The position numbers were made by a program, and so were the translations under genes. From Bufo bufo (lineage: Eukaryota; Chordata; Amphibia; Anura; Bufonidae), in the NCBI RefSeq assembly GCF_905171765.1, contig NC_053390.1, positions 136,168,820 through 136,232,819 on the forward strand: a stretch of 64,000 nucleotides of DNA, given 5' to 3'. A model generated the notes under the pieces. It saw only the letters and a list, made by a program, of their open reading frames with translations. It ran no database searches and was not told where the DNA came from. Below, in pieces: positions 55,027-64,000 of this stretch. How positions within the stretch are numbered: the stretch's first letter is position 1; each line of letters opens with the position of its first letter.

Positions 55027-58000
55027 ACCCCCGTGACAGTACCCCCCTCTCTACGAGGGGCCTCCGGACACTCAGGACTAGGTCTCTCAGGATGAGAGGC
55101 ATGAAAAGCCCGAACTAACCTGTCGGCATTTACCTCAGACGCTGGAACCCACATTCTTTCCTCGGGACCGTAACCCCTCCAATGCACCAGATATTGAAGA
55201 GAGCGGCGGACCCGACGAGAATCAACAATTTTGGATATTTGAAACTCTAGATTACCATCCACAACAACAGGAAGGGGTGGCAGCGGTGACGGTTCTAGAG
55301 GTGGAACATATTTCTTGAGTAACGACTTATGGAAGACGTTATGGATTTTAAAAGTCTGAGGTAGCTCCAGGCGAAAAGCCACGGGGTTAATGATGGCTAC
55401 TATTTTGTAAGGACCAATGAACCTAGGACCCAGTTTCCAAGAGGGAACCTTTAATTTAATATTCCTAGTAGACAACCACACATAGTCATTCACTCCTAGG
55501 TCCGGACCTGGCGACCGTCTCTTATCAGCCATGCATTTATATTTACCTCCCATATTTTTCAAGTTAGCTTGCACCTTCTGCCATACCGATGAAAGAGATG
55601 ATGAAAACCGTTCCTCTTCGGGAACCCCAGAAGACCCCCCCTCTTTGAAAGTACAGAATTGGGGATGACAACCATATGCACCAAGAAATGGTGACTTACC
55701 AGTAGATTCCTGACGGCGATTATTTATGGCAAACTCGGCTAACGGTAAATATGATGACCACACCTCTTGGTTTTCAGACACAAAACATCTTAGATATGTC
55801 TCAAGGTTTTGGTTGGAACGCTCAGTCTGTCCATTCGACTGAGGATGGAAAGCTGAGGAAAAGGACAAGTGTACCCCCAAACGGGAACAAAAAGCTTTCC
55901 AAAACTTAGAAATAAACTGGGTTCCCCGATCCGAAACAACATCGGAAGGGACCCTGTGAAGCTTCACGATTTCACTGATGAATACCTGAGCAAGAGTCTT
56001 AGCATTAGGTAGTGCGGGTAACGCAATGAAGTGTACCATTTTGCTAAACCTGTCCACTACTACCAAGATAACTGTTTTACCCGCAGACAAAGGTAAGTCA
56101 GTGATAAAATCCATTGACAGATGTGTCCATGGCCTATTGGGAATGACAAGTGGCAATAAAGACCCTGCAGGACGTGTATGAGAGACTTTCGCGCACGCAC
56201 AAGTAGAACAAGAAGACACAAAATCCATTACATCCTGACGCAACCTTGGCCACCAAAAACGACGAGACAATAGCTCCAAGGTTGCTTTACTACCGGGGTG
56301 CCCAGCAAGTGCCGAATTATGATGTTCCTTTAATAATTCGAGACGCAGGTTCAACGGTACAAACAATTTCTCTGAGGGGCAAGAGACCGGGGCGTCCCCC
56401 TGGGCCTCTAACACCTTCCCCTCCAGAACAGAGTGTACCGCAGAGACAACCACTCCTCTTTGTAGAATGGGTACCGGATTACTCACATTACCCCCTCCAG
56501 GGAAACAACGAGATAATGCATCTGCCTTGGTATTTTTTGCCCCAGGACGATAGGTAATAACAAAGTTAAACCTGGTAAAAAATAGCGACCACCTAGCTTG
56601 TCTAGGGGTGAGACGCTTAGCTGATTCGAGGTACAGAAGGTTTTTGTGGTCCGTAATCACAGTGATGGGGTGAATTGCCCCCTCTAAAAAGTGACGCCAT
56701 TCTTCAAACGCTAGTTTAATAGCTAATAGTTCCCTATTGCCAATATCATAGTTCTTTTCTGCTGCAGATAGTTTTTTAGAAAAGAAAGCACAAGGACGCC
56801 ATTTGCCAGGAGACTGACCCTGAGACAGCACAGCCCCCACTCCCACCTCTGACGCATCGACTTCAACAATAAAAGGCTGGGAGACATAAGGTTGGATTAG
56901 TACAGGTGCCGAGGTAAACCTCTCTTTTAGAGAGGAAAAAGCAATTTTAGCGGCGTCAGACCATTTAGAAAAATCAGTCCCCTTCCTAGTCATGTCAGTA
57001 AGGGGTTTTACAATCACCGAATAATTTTTAATGAATTTTCTATAGAAATTTGCGAAGCCCAAGAACCGTTGCAGTGCTTTGAGGTTCTCAGGAAGATCCC
57101 AATCTAAAATTGCCTGGACCTTCCTAGGATCCATACGGAAACCTGAAGCAGATAATAAATAACCTAGGAACTGTATTTCCTGAACGGCGAAGACACACTT
57201 TTCAATTTTGGCATATAATTTATTCGTCCGTAGGACCTGCAGTACCTGTCTGACATGCACCTCATGTGTTTTCAGATCAGACGAATAAATTAAAATATCA
57301 TCTAGGTATATCACCACCATCCTGCCGATAAGATGACTAAAAATGTCATTAACGAAATGTTGGAAGACAGCAGGAGCATTGGTCAGACCGAAAGGCATGA
57401 CTAGATTTTCATAATGCCCCTCAGGGGTGTTAAAAGCTGTCTTCCACTCATCCTCTTCCTTAATACGAATCAGATTGTAGGCCCCCCTAAGATCAAGTTT
57501 GGAGAACCACCTAGCACCCGCAATCTGATTAAACAGGTCAGGAATAAGAGGAAGAGGGTATGGGTCTCGGATGGTTATCCGGTTTAATTCGCGAAAATCT
57601 AGGCAAGGACGCAGGCCCCCATCTTTCTTTTTAACGAAGAAAAACCCTGCAGCCACGGGTGAAGAAGAGGGTCTGATGTGTCCCTTAGCCAAGCTCTCGG
57701 AGATATAATCTTTCATGGCTTGTCTCTCCGGACCCGAAAGATTATATAACCTGGTCTTGGGTAATTTTGCACCGGGAATAAGGTTAACCGGGCAATCATA
57801 AGGACGGAGAGGTGGTAACTTCTGACAACCCTTTTCAGAAAAAACGTCCTCAAAGTCTGAAACAAATGTAGGTAGGGTAGCTATGGAGGCGACTAAGCAA
57901 TTGCTATTTAAGCAATTTTCTCTGCAATGCTCACTCCACTCCAATATCTCCCTGGCCTGCCAATCTACCACTGGATTGTGCGCTACCAACCAGGGAAGAC

Positions 58001-58340
58001 CCAACACCACCGGAGTGGGAAGCCCCTCCAGAACATAACATGAAAGCAACTCGTTATGGTGGTCCCCTACCCGAAGGTGTAAGTTATGGACAATGTGAGT
58101 GAGGTTTCTCTGAGACAGAGGAGCAGAATCAATAGCGAATATGGAAATAGGTCTCTGTAGCGTACAGAGAGACAAACCCATAGTGTGGGCAAAATGGGCA
58201 TCTATCAAATTTACTCCTGCTCCACTGTCTAGAAAAAAAGAAATAGTCTCCATCTTAACGCCAAAAACAACAACCGCTGGCAACACAAATTGCGATGTTC
58301 GTATGGAGGAAACGTATACCCCCCGGCTGACATCCTCCAC
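54954..58340 (-). CDS. pol: Ty3/gypsy Pol polyprotein with chromodomain
   Basis: An uninterrupted frame of about 1,128 residues (numbered from GTG 58340; probably entered from gag by frameshifting). Aspartic protease: DSGA at 38-41. Reverse transcriptase: ENLVMPFGLTNAPAVFQ and YLDD at 345-348. RNase H: VEVDASEVGVGAVLS near 492 and DHKNLLYLES near 564. Integrase: His/His/Cys/Cys zinc region (HH...H...CSTC, 673-714), and catalytic Asp 744, Asp 804 and Glu 840 with 35 residues between the last two. Chromodomain: about 1032-1085 (LQYLVHWRGYGPEERMWVP), which in chromoviruses steers integration to marked chromatin. It copies element RNA and inserts the DNA. All key residues seen are present. The C-terminus runs into the 3' LTR. 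Confidence 0.95.
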   Translation of the reverse strand: MEDVSRGVYVSSIRTSQFVLPAVVVFGVKMETISFFLDSGAGVNLIDAHFAHTMGLSLCTLQRPISIFAIDSAPLSQRNLTHIVHNLHLRVGDHHNELLSCYVLEGLPTPVVLGLPWLVAHNPVVDWQAREILEWSEHCRENCLNSNCLVASIATLPTFVSDFEDVFSEKGCQKLPPLRPYDCPVNLIPGAKLPKTRLYNLSGPERQAMKDYISESLAKGHIRPSSSPVAAGFFFVKKKDGGLRPCLDFRELNRITIRDPYPLPLIPDLFNQIAGARWFSKLDLRGAYNLIRIKEEDEWKTAFNTPEGHYENLVMPFGLTNAPAVFQHFVNDIFSHLIGRMVVIYLDDILIYSSDLKTHEVHVRQVLQVLRTNKLYAKIEKCVFAVQEIQFLGYLLSASGFRMDPRKVQAILDWDLPENLKALQRFLGFANFYRKFIKNYSVIVKPLTDMTRKGTDFSKWSDAAKIAFSSLKERFTSAPVLIQPYVSQPFIVEVDASEVGVGAVLSQGQSPGKWRPCAFFSKKLSAAEKNYDIGNRELLAIKLAFEEWRHFLEGAIHPITVITDHKNLLYLESAKRLTPRQARWSLFFTRFNFVITYRPGAKNTKADALSRCFPGGGNVSNPVPILQRGVVVSAVHSVLEGKVLEAQGDAPVSCPSEKLFVPLNLRLELLKEHHNSALAGHPGSKATLELLSRRFWWPRLRQDVMDFVSSCSTCACAKVSHTRPAGSLLPLVIPNRPWTHLSMDFITDLPLSAGKTVILVVVDRFSKMVHFIALPALPNAKTLAQVFISEIVKLHRVPSDVVSDRGTQFISKFWKAFCSRLGVHLSFSSAFHPQSNGQTERSNQNLETYLRCFVSENQEVWSSYLPLAEFAINNRRQESTGKSPFLGAYGCHPQFCTFKEGGSSGVPEEERFSSSLSSVWQKVQANLKNMGGKYKCMADKRRSPGPDLGVNDYVWLSTRNIKLKVPSWKLGPRFIGPYKIVAIINPVAFRLELPQTFKIHNVFHKSLLKKYVPPLEPSPLPPLPVVVDGNLEFQISKIVDSRRVRRSLQYLVHWRGYGPEERMWVPASEVNADRLVRAFHASHPERPSPECPEAPRREGGTVTGVSRATPDSVISRVRKSQRVAARSM

Positions 58341-58351
58341 ACAGCCTGGGG

Positions 58352-59194
58352 TTAGTAGTTTTCCGACGGTCTTTTGTATTTGAGGAAGGAAGGACAGACA
58401 TTAATAAAATGACCCCTCTCCCCACAGAAAAAGCAAACCCCACGCCTACGGCGAGCCTCAGGAGGATGGACCTGACGAGTAGTTCCTTCTAGCTGCATAG
58501 GCTCGTCTAAGTCCTTACAGACTAACTGCTGCTTGGGAGGGGTTACCAATTGCTCCGGTTTTTTCAATCTGTCCCTAAGACGTCTATCTATTCTGATAGC
58601 AAGGGACATAACCGCATCAAGGGAAAAGGGAGTCTCATACAGCGCAAGCGCATCCTTAATCCTTTCGGATAACCCAGAGCAGAACTGACTCCTGAGAGCC
58701 GGGTCGTTCCACTGGGTATCCGTAGCCCACCTACGGAACTCTAAGCAATACTCCTCTACTGGCCGCTCTCCCTGTAGGAGTCTCCGTAATTTTGATTCAG
58801 CCAGTGCGACTCGGTCAGGGTCGTCATATATGAGACCCAAGGCGCCAAAAAATTCATCCACTGACCGGAGAGCCTGGGAATCAGCGGGTAAAGAGAACGC
58901 CCAGGATTGCGGGTCCCCCTGCAGCAGGGAAATAACAACCCCCACCTGGTGTTCTTCATTACCAGAGGAGTAAGGGTGCAACTTAAAATATAATTTACAG
59001 GCCTCACGGAACGTCACAAATTTGTCCCTTCCCCCAGAAAATCTGTCAGGAAGAGCAACCTTGGGTTCCGCAACAACCTGGTTACCTGTAGCAACCGCTG
59101 GGCTTGCGGTCTGTTGTAATTGCTGCTGTTGCTGGAGGACCGACGCCTTCAATCCTGCCACCTCCAAAGACAGGCCTTGAAGTTGCTTTGACAA
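58352..59194 (-). CDS. gag: Ty3/gypsy Gag with zinc knuckle
   Basis: A frame of about 280 residues. It includes the retrotransposon gag core (FREACKLYFKLHP, GDPQSWAFSL, VEEYCLEFRRWA) and a C-terminal CCHC knuckle CFFCGERGHFINVC at about 251-264. Gag forms the particle that packages element RNA. The frame is open upstream of 59194 towards the LTR but contains no ATG there. The first in-frame candidate in this copy is a TTG, and a TTA codon precedes GAATCCAGTAAGG where a start might be expected. Pol lies in the -1 phase and overlaps the gag end, so -1 frameshifting is likely. The sequence is close in style to the sushi gag from which mammalian RTL/PEG10 genes derive. Confidence 0.9.
   Translation of the reverse strand: MSKQLQGLSLEVAGLKASVLQQQQQLQQTASPAVATGNQVVAEPKVALPDRFSGGRDKFVTFREACKLYFKLHPYSSGNEEHQVGVVISLLQGDPQSWAFSLPADSQALRSVDEFFGALGLIYDDPDRVALAESKLRRLLQGERPVEEYCLEFRRWATDTQWNDPALRSQFCSGLSERIKDALALYETPFSLDAVMSLAIRIDRRLRDRLKKPEQLVTPPKQQLVCKDLDEPMQLEGTTRQVHPPEARRRRGVCFFCGERGHFINVCPSFLKYKRPSENY
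58358..58364 (-). promoter_or_regulatory. Candidate -1 frameshift site at the gag/pol overlap
   Basis: Read on the minus strand, GGAAAAC lies two codons before the gag stop, where gag and pol overlap in the -1 phase. It differs by one base from GGGAAAC, the slippery heptamer known in PEG10 and related gag-pol genes. Position and phase fit; function is inferred. Confidence 0.5.
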
Positions 59195-59291
59195 AGCAGC
59201 AATTGGATCCTTACTGGATTCTAAGTAGGTAGAAAGAAAAGTTTTTTTTTTTTTGTTTTTTTTACCTACACAAAATAAGGGCCAGATATAA
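59195..59291 (-). other. Ty3/gypsy leader between 5' LTR and gag
   Basis: About 97 bases with an A-rich run (complement of 59243-59271). The expected primer-binding site should begin near 59289-59291 (minus strand TTATATCTGGCCC), but I cannot match it to a tRNA by eye. Confidence 0.6.
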
Positions 59292-59933
59292 TGTAATGAC
59301 CGGCGTCACGCAAAGGGAGGGAAATGGGAAGGCCCTGTCCAAGGGAGAGGGAAAGGTGGTGACCCCTGACTCACCTTGCGGCTGGCACCTGACTGCCCTG
59401 ACGTCCCTAGATGGGTTCCTCACCCGTACGCCGATCACGTGCCTAAACCCTGGCTTTCCCTAAGATGAGCCCTATGTAGTGAACGGGGCGGTGGGATCAC
59501 TAGTCCGCACCACTGACACTAAGAGGAAAACACCAAGGAGAAGACAGACAATACAGACAAACATATAATCCCAGGTGGTCGACAACAGCAGACCACGAAG
59601 GCCCAACAGGGATCCGGAGGGTAACGTTCTGGAACAACAACCAGGGAACACAGTTACACAGCTCCAGTGGGTCAGTATAGAAGTCCAGGCAGGAAGCTCT
59701 ATATCTGGCAACCAGAGAAGGTGGGAGAGGGGAATATAAGGAGGTTGGGAGTGCTGGACAAGAAACAGCTGAGGAGAAGGAGCTACGGATCCCTGAGTGA
59801 GCCAAAAAGGGTTGCAAGGCAAACCCAGAAAGCTACCATAAAGAAACAGCACAATCTATCTACATAGAGCGCGCAGCCACCCGCTGCGACTTCCTGACCC
59901 TGGGTATAACGGAGTCAGGCGTGGCTCTTGACA
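59292..59933 (-). repeat. Ty3/gypsy 5' LTR
   Basis: The 642 bases match the 3' LTR except for a few substitutions, a small GGTGGGAT insertion near 59489 and an extra ACA near 59637. As the 5' LTR on the minus strand it would carry the promoter; a TTATA-like stretch lies near its outer edge (complement of about 59903-59910). Confidence 0.93.
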
Positions 59934-60237
59934 CCCGCACCTTTAAAACTCTGCTGTGAGCGCATAGCAAAGCAGACACCCCACGTGCTGGCAGTGTACA
60001 GCCGTACTTCTGGTCTCTTCCTTTGCAGCCTCACAGGTAATCCTTCTTTATTCTTGCTTCTTCCACAGCATGAGCTTTTTTTATTTTATTTATTTATTTA
60101 TTATTTCTCTTACACACCAATAGTTTTTGGGTCATGTTTTTTTATCCTCCTAACCACCCCTACCTCTCAGTCTGTCTAATCAGTTTAGAACATCAACATG
60201 AACCTCTTAGTTAGATATAGGGATATACAGTCGTGGC
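59934..60237. other. Spacer between gypsy and Tc1 elements
   Basis: Begins with the CCCGC target duplicate. No gene recognised; a TTTATTTATTTATT-type simple stretch lies near 60081. Confidence 0.4.
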
Positions 60238-61782
60238 CAAAAGTTTTGAGAATGACACAAATATTAGTTTTCACAAAGTTTTCTGCTAAACTGCTTTTAG
60301 ATCTTTGTTTCAGTTGTTTCTGTGATGTAGTGAAATATAATTACACGCACTTCATAAGTTTCAAAGGCTTTTATCGACAATTACATGACATTTATGCAGA
60401 GTCAGTATTTGCAGTGTTGGCCCTTCTTTTTCAGGACCTCTGCAATTCGACTGGGCATGCTCTCAATCAACTTCTGGGCCAATTCCTGACTGATAGCAAC
60501 CCATTCTTTCATAATCACTTCTTGGAGTTTGTCAGAATTAGTGGGTTTTTGTTTGTCCACCCGCCTCTTGAGGATTGACCACAAGTTCTCAATGGGATTA
60601 AGATCTGGGGAGTTTCCAGGCCATGGACCCAAAATGTCAACGTCTTGGTCCCCGAGCCACTTGGTTATCACTTTTGCCTTATGGCACGGTGCTCCATCGT
60701 GCTGGAAAATGCATTGTTCTTCACCAAACTGTTGTTGGATTGTTGGAAGAAGTTGCTGTTGGAGGGTGTTTTGGTACCATTCTTTATTCATGGCTGTGTT
60801 TTTGGGCAAAATTGTGAGTGAGCCCACTCACTTGGATGAGAAGCAACCCCACACATGAATGGTCTCAGGATGCTTTACTGTTGGCATGACACAGGACTGA
60901 TGGTAGCGCTCACCTTTTCTTCTCCGGACAAGCCTTTTTCCAGATGCCCCAAACAATCGGAAAGAGGCTTCATCGGAGAATATGACTTTGCCCCAGTCCT
61001 CAGCAGTCCATTTACCATACTTTCTGCAGAAGATCAATCTGTCCCTGATGTTTTTTTTGGAGAGAAGTGGCTTCTTTGCTGCCCTTCTTGACACCAGGCC
61101 ATCTTCCAAAAGTCTTCGCATCACTGTGCGTGCAGATGCGCTCACACCTACCTGCTGCCATTCCTGAGCAAGCTCTGCACTGGTGGCACTCCGATCCCGC
61201 AGCTGAATCCTCTTTAGGAGACGATCCTGGCACTTGCTGGACTTTCTTGGATGCCCTGAAGCCTTCTTAACAAGAATTGAACCTCTTTCCTTGAAGTTCT
61301 TGATGATCCTATAAATTGTTGATTGAGGTGCAATCTTAGTAGCCACAATATCCTTGCCTGTGAAGTCATTTTTATGCAATGCAATGATGGCTGCACGCGT
61401 TTCTTTGCAGGTCACCATGGTTAACAATGGAAGAACAATGATTTCAAGCATCACCCTCCTTTTAACATGTCAAGTCTGCCATTTTAACCCAATCAGCCTG
61501 ACATAATGATCTCCAGCCTTGTGCTCGTCAACATTCTCACCTGAGTTAACAAGACGATTACTGAAATGATCTCAGCAGGTCCTTTAATGACCGCAATGAA
61601 ATGCAGTGGAAAGGTTTTTTTGGGATTAAGTTAATTTTCATGGCAAAGAAGGACTATGCAATTCATCTGATCACTCTTCATAACATTCTGGAGTATATGC
61701 AAATTGCTATTATAAAAACTTAAGCAGCAACTTTTCCAATTTCCAATATTTATGTAATTCTCAAAACTTTTGGCCACGACTG
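60238..61782 (-). mobile_element. Tc1-type DD35E transposon with one nonsense codon
   Basis: Ends CAGTCGTGGCCAAAAGTTTT (60238) and AAAACTTTTGGCCACGACTG (to 61782) are perfect inverted repeats with TA on both sides (60236-60237, 61783-61784). The 1,545-base element carries a single transposase gene on the minus strand, complete except for one stop codon. Confidence 0.93.
60402..61454 (-). pseudogene. Tc1 transposase (DD35E) with internal TGA
   Basis: One continuous phase from 61454 to 60402 is interrupted only by TGA at 60828-60830. The likely start is the Met at 61416-61418 (MVTCKETRAAIIAL). The N-terminal paired helix-turn-helix (STIYRIIKNF, then SASARTVMRRLLEDG) binds the ends. Catalytic residues are Asp in VIFSDEASFRLFG, Asp in FQHDGAPCHKAK and Glu in NSPDLNPIENLW. 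I count 35 residues between the last two, so it is DD35E rather than the classical DD34E. The stop falls between the first and second Asp and would remove two of three catalytic residues. Otherwise the gene is well preserved, which suggests recent inactivation. Confidence 0.92.
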
Positions 61783-62102
61783 TACGCATATACAATTCAT
61801 GAATTAACCAAGTCTGCAATTTTTTCTGTACTCATATTGAAACTAGTATACAGTCAGGTCCATAAATATTGGGACATCGACACAATTCTAAAATTTTTGG
61901 CTCTCTACGCCACCACAATGGATTTAAAATGAAACAAACAAGATGTGCTTTAACTGCAGACTGTCACCTTTAATTTGAGGGTATTTACATCCAATTCAGG
62001 TGAACGGTGTAGGAATTACAACAGTTTGATATGTGCCTCCCACTTGTTAAGGAACCAAAAGTAATGGGACAGAATAATAATCATAAATCAAACTTTAACT
62101 TT

Positions 62103-63711
62103 TTAATACTTGGTTGCAAATCCTTTGCAGTCAATTACAGCCTGAAGTCTGGAACGCATAGACATCACCAGACGCTGGGTTTCATCCCTAGTGATGCTCT
62201 GCCAGGCCTCTACTGCAACTGTCTTCAGTTCCTGCTTGTTCTTGGGGCATTTTCCTTTCAGTTTTGTCTTTAGCAAGTGAAATGCATGATCAATCGGATT
62301 CAGGTCAGGTGATTGACTTGGCCATTGCATAACATTCCACTTCTTTCCCTTATTAAAACTCTTTGGTTGCTTTTGCAGTATGCTTTGGGTCATTGTCCAA
62401 CTGTACTGTGAAGCGCTGTCCAATGAGTTCTGAAGCATTTGGCTGAATATGAACAGATAATATTGCCCGAAACACTTCAGAATTCATCCTGCTGCTTTTT
62501 TCAGCAGTCACATCATTAATAAATACAAGAGAACCAGTTCCATTGGCAGCCATACATGCCCACGCCATTACACTACCACCACCATGCTTCACTGATGAGG
62601 TGGTATGCTTAGGATCATGAGCAGTTCCTTTCCTTCTCCATACTCTTCTCTTACCATCACTCTGGTACAAGTTGATCTTGGCCTCATCTGTCCATAGGAT
62701 GTGGTTCCAGAACTGTGAAGGCTTTTTTAGATGTTGTTTGGCAAACTATAATCTGGTCTTCCTGTTTTTGAGGTTCACCAATGGTTTACATCTTGTGGTG
62801 AACCCTCTGTATTCACTCTGGTGAAGTATTCTCTTGATTGTTGACTTTGACACACATACAGCTACCTCCTGGAGAGTGTTCTTGATCTGGCCAACTGTTG
62901 TGAAGGGTGTTGTCACCGCCAGAGCTCTAAGAAGCTCTGACAGACGTTCTTCTGTACCTCCTGCATGAAGTTCTTTTGTTTTGGTTTCACTTTCTCATCT
63001 CTTTTCCTTCCCCCAGCTGTCATCTATTCACACTGATTGCCTCCCTTTATATCCCCTCCCATACTGCTTCACTTTGTGGTTTATACTACTTCCTGGATTG
63101 TGCTCACTGCTAGAAGCTGCAACTGCTGATTCCACAGATAAGTCTCTTCCTCTATTTTGTGTTTCTCTGCTGGCTTGATTCTAGGTGACCCTGGCTTCCT
63201 CCGTATTGAGTGCAGGGAGCCGGTGGTCGTGTTTCCTCACTATTGTAGGGTTTTCAGGTGTCATACAATCGAGGCACGAGGGCATGCAATTATCTATCAT
63301 AGAGATCTTTGCACGGGCTGAGCAGTAAGGGAGAGCACTAGGGCTTTTATAGGGCTTACCCATTTGTTCCTTAGTTTGGGATCAAGTCAGTCTGTTGTTT
63401 ATTTGTGACTTCTAGTTTTCTGCAACACCATCCGTGACAGGTGTTTTCTTCACCAGGGAAAGAATTCTTCGGTTATCCACCACAGTTGTTTTCCGTGGTC
63501 TTCCGGGTCTTTTGGTGTTGCTGAGCTCACCGATGTCTTCCTTCTTTTTAAGAATGTTCCAAACTGTTGTTTTGGCCACGCCTAATGTTTTTGCTATCTC
63601 TCTGATGGGTTTGTTGTGTTTTTGATGATGGCTTGCTTCACTGAGAGTGACAGCTCTTTGGATCTCATCTTGAGAGTTGACAGCAACAGATTCCGAATGC
63701 AAATAGCACAC
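62103..63711 (-). pseudogene. Tc1 transposase, disrupted
   Basis: The N-terminal helix-turn-helix (IREIAKTLGVAKTTVWNILK) and the linker KRPGRPRKTT lie in 63412-63711. A solo LTR (62911-63439) then splits the gene. The first catalytic Asp reads LWTDEAKINLYQSDGKRRVW near 62650-62690, and the second is in VQLDNDPKHTAKATK (frame 62353-62670). A further frameshift near 62355 leads to WPSQSPDLNPIDHAFHLLK, where the third catalytic residue is Asp instead of the family's usual Glu. The tail AVIDCKGFATKY is intact. Insertion, frameshifts and the Glu-to-Asp change make it inactive. Confidence 0.9.
62911..63439. mobile_element. Solo LTR in the Tc1 transposase
   Basis: The 529-base insert starts TGTCACCGCC and ends ATCCGTGACA. 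It is flanked by the 5-bp direct repeat GGTGT at 62906-62910 and 63440-63444. TG...CA ends and a 5-bp duplication identify an LTR retrotransposon end, and no internal genes remain. Orientation is uncertain; TTTATAT near 63047 could be a TATA box for the plus direction. Confidence 0.87.
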
Positions 63712-64000
63712 TCGAAATAAACTCTGGACCTTTTATCTGCTCATTGTAATTGGGATAATGAGGGAATAATACACACCTGGCCATGAAACAGCTGAGAAGC
63801 CAATTGTCCAATTACTTTTGGTCCCTTAACAAGTGGGAGGCACATATGCAAACTGTTGTAATTCCTACACCGTTCACCTGATTTGGATGTAAATACCCTC
63901 AAATTAAAGCTGACAGTCTGCAGTTAAAGCACATCTTGTTCGTTTCATTTCAAATCCATTGTGGTGGTGTATAGAGCCAAAAATTTTAAAATTGTGTCGA

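Larger units (their letters stand above)
54395..59933 (-). mobile_element. Complete chromodomain Ty3/gypsy retrotransposon
   Basis: Two near-identical LTRs (54395-55026 and 59292-59933) start and end TG...CA in the minus orientation. They flank gag and pol on the minus strand. A perfect 5-bp duplication CCCGC lies at 54390-54394 and 59934-59938. The LTRs differ by about half a dozen substitutions and two short indels over about 635 bases, so the insertion is recent. Gag and pol are both open. The pol ends in a chromodomain, placing the element among chromoviruses of the vertebrate sushi-like kind. It is the best preserved retroelement in the window. Confidence 0.95.
61851..64000 (-). mobile_element. 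Tc1-type transposon cut by the window edge
   Basis: It begins CAGTCAGGTCCATAAATATT at 61851 after TA. The left end region up to about 62040 is mirrored at 63840-64000 (GGAATTACAACAG/CTGTTGTAATTCC and the GTATTTACATCCAA block), giving terminal repeats of about 200 bases. The last bases of the right repeat lie beyond the window. The transposase on the minus strand is broken, in part by a solo LTR. Confidence 0.9.

Noticed and set aside
54597..55102. Hydrophobic minus-strand frames in the two gypsy LTRs (also 59472-59852)
   Set aside because: They repeat in both LTRs, overlap the pol end, start without context and resemble no protein; LTR sequence explains them.
56246..56557. 103-codon plus-strand frame inside the gypsy pol region
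   Set aside because: Antisense shadow of the pol gene with no homology of its own.

Overview
The window looks like intergenic and intronic DNA from a large, repeat-rich vertebrate genome, most likely a frog or toad. The reasons are the dense TTAA-flanked miniature elements, hAT elements whose ends begin TAGAGTTGAGCGAAC, two DIRS-type tyrosine-recombinase retrotransposons, a Penelope remnant, a vertebrate-type chromodomain Ty3/gypsy element and several Tc1 families. The organism is inferred from this repeat style and no species can be named. There are no bacterial operons, rRNAs or CRISPR arrays.

The only host gene signal is at the left edge. Positions 541-624 on the + strand are a splice acceptor followed by an acidic 27-residue tail ending in SDDNMDEATY. 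I recognise this as the last coding exon of POLR3G, the RPC7/RPC32 subunit of RNA polymerase III, with an AATAAA signal at 727-732. Everything to the right is 3' flank filled with transposons.

Layout. 1-5,300: POLR3G tail, then a string of foldback MITEs and a rearranged Tc1. 7,206-24,896: three TTAA elements laid end to end, each sharing one TTAA with the next. The middle one (8,826-14,209) carries an almost intact piggyBac transposase with one amber stop. The third is split by a DIRS element (about 15,774-24,410), which itself holds a solo LTR, an intact DD37E Tc1 and a mariner remnant. 25,002-31,175: a second TTAA family and foldback elements. 31,176-42,580: another TTAA element split by a 7-kb hAT (31,478-38,463, 8-bp target duplication), which contains a second hAT-type element; its right part is tandemly duplicated as two identical 1,541-bp units. 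42,915-53,170: a Penelope GIY-YIG fragment interrupted by a second DIRS element (minus strand), itself interrupted by a 4.7-kb TTAA element. 54,395-59,933: a complete young chromodomain Ty3/gypsy element with near-identical LTRs. 60,238-64,000: two Tc1 elements, one with a single nonsense codon and one broken by a solo LTR and cut by the window edge.

The genes do not form a host pathway; they are transposases, reverse transcriptases, integrases and recombinases of competing elements. The nesting gives a relative order of insertion: old TTAA elements first, then DIRS and hAT, then Tc1, solo-LTR and MITE insertions. The gypsy element and the DD37E Tc1 have the best preserved open frames. Family assignments come from reading motifs and ends by eye; no database was searched.
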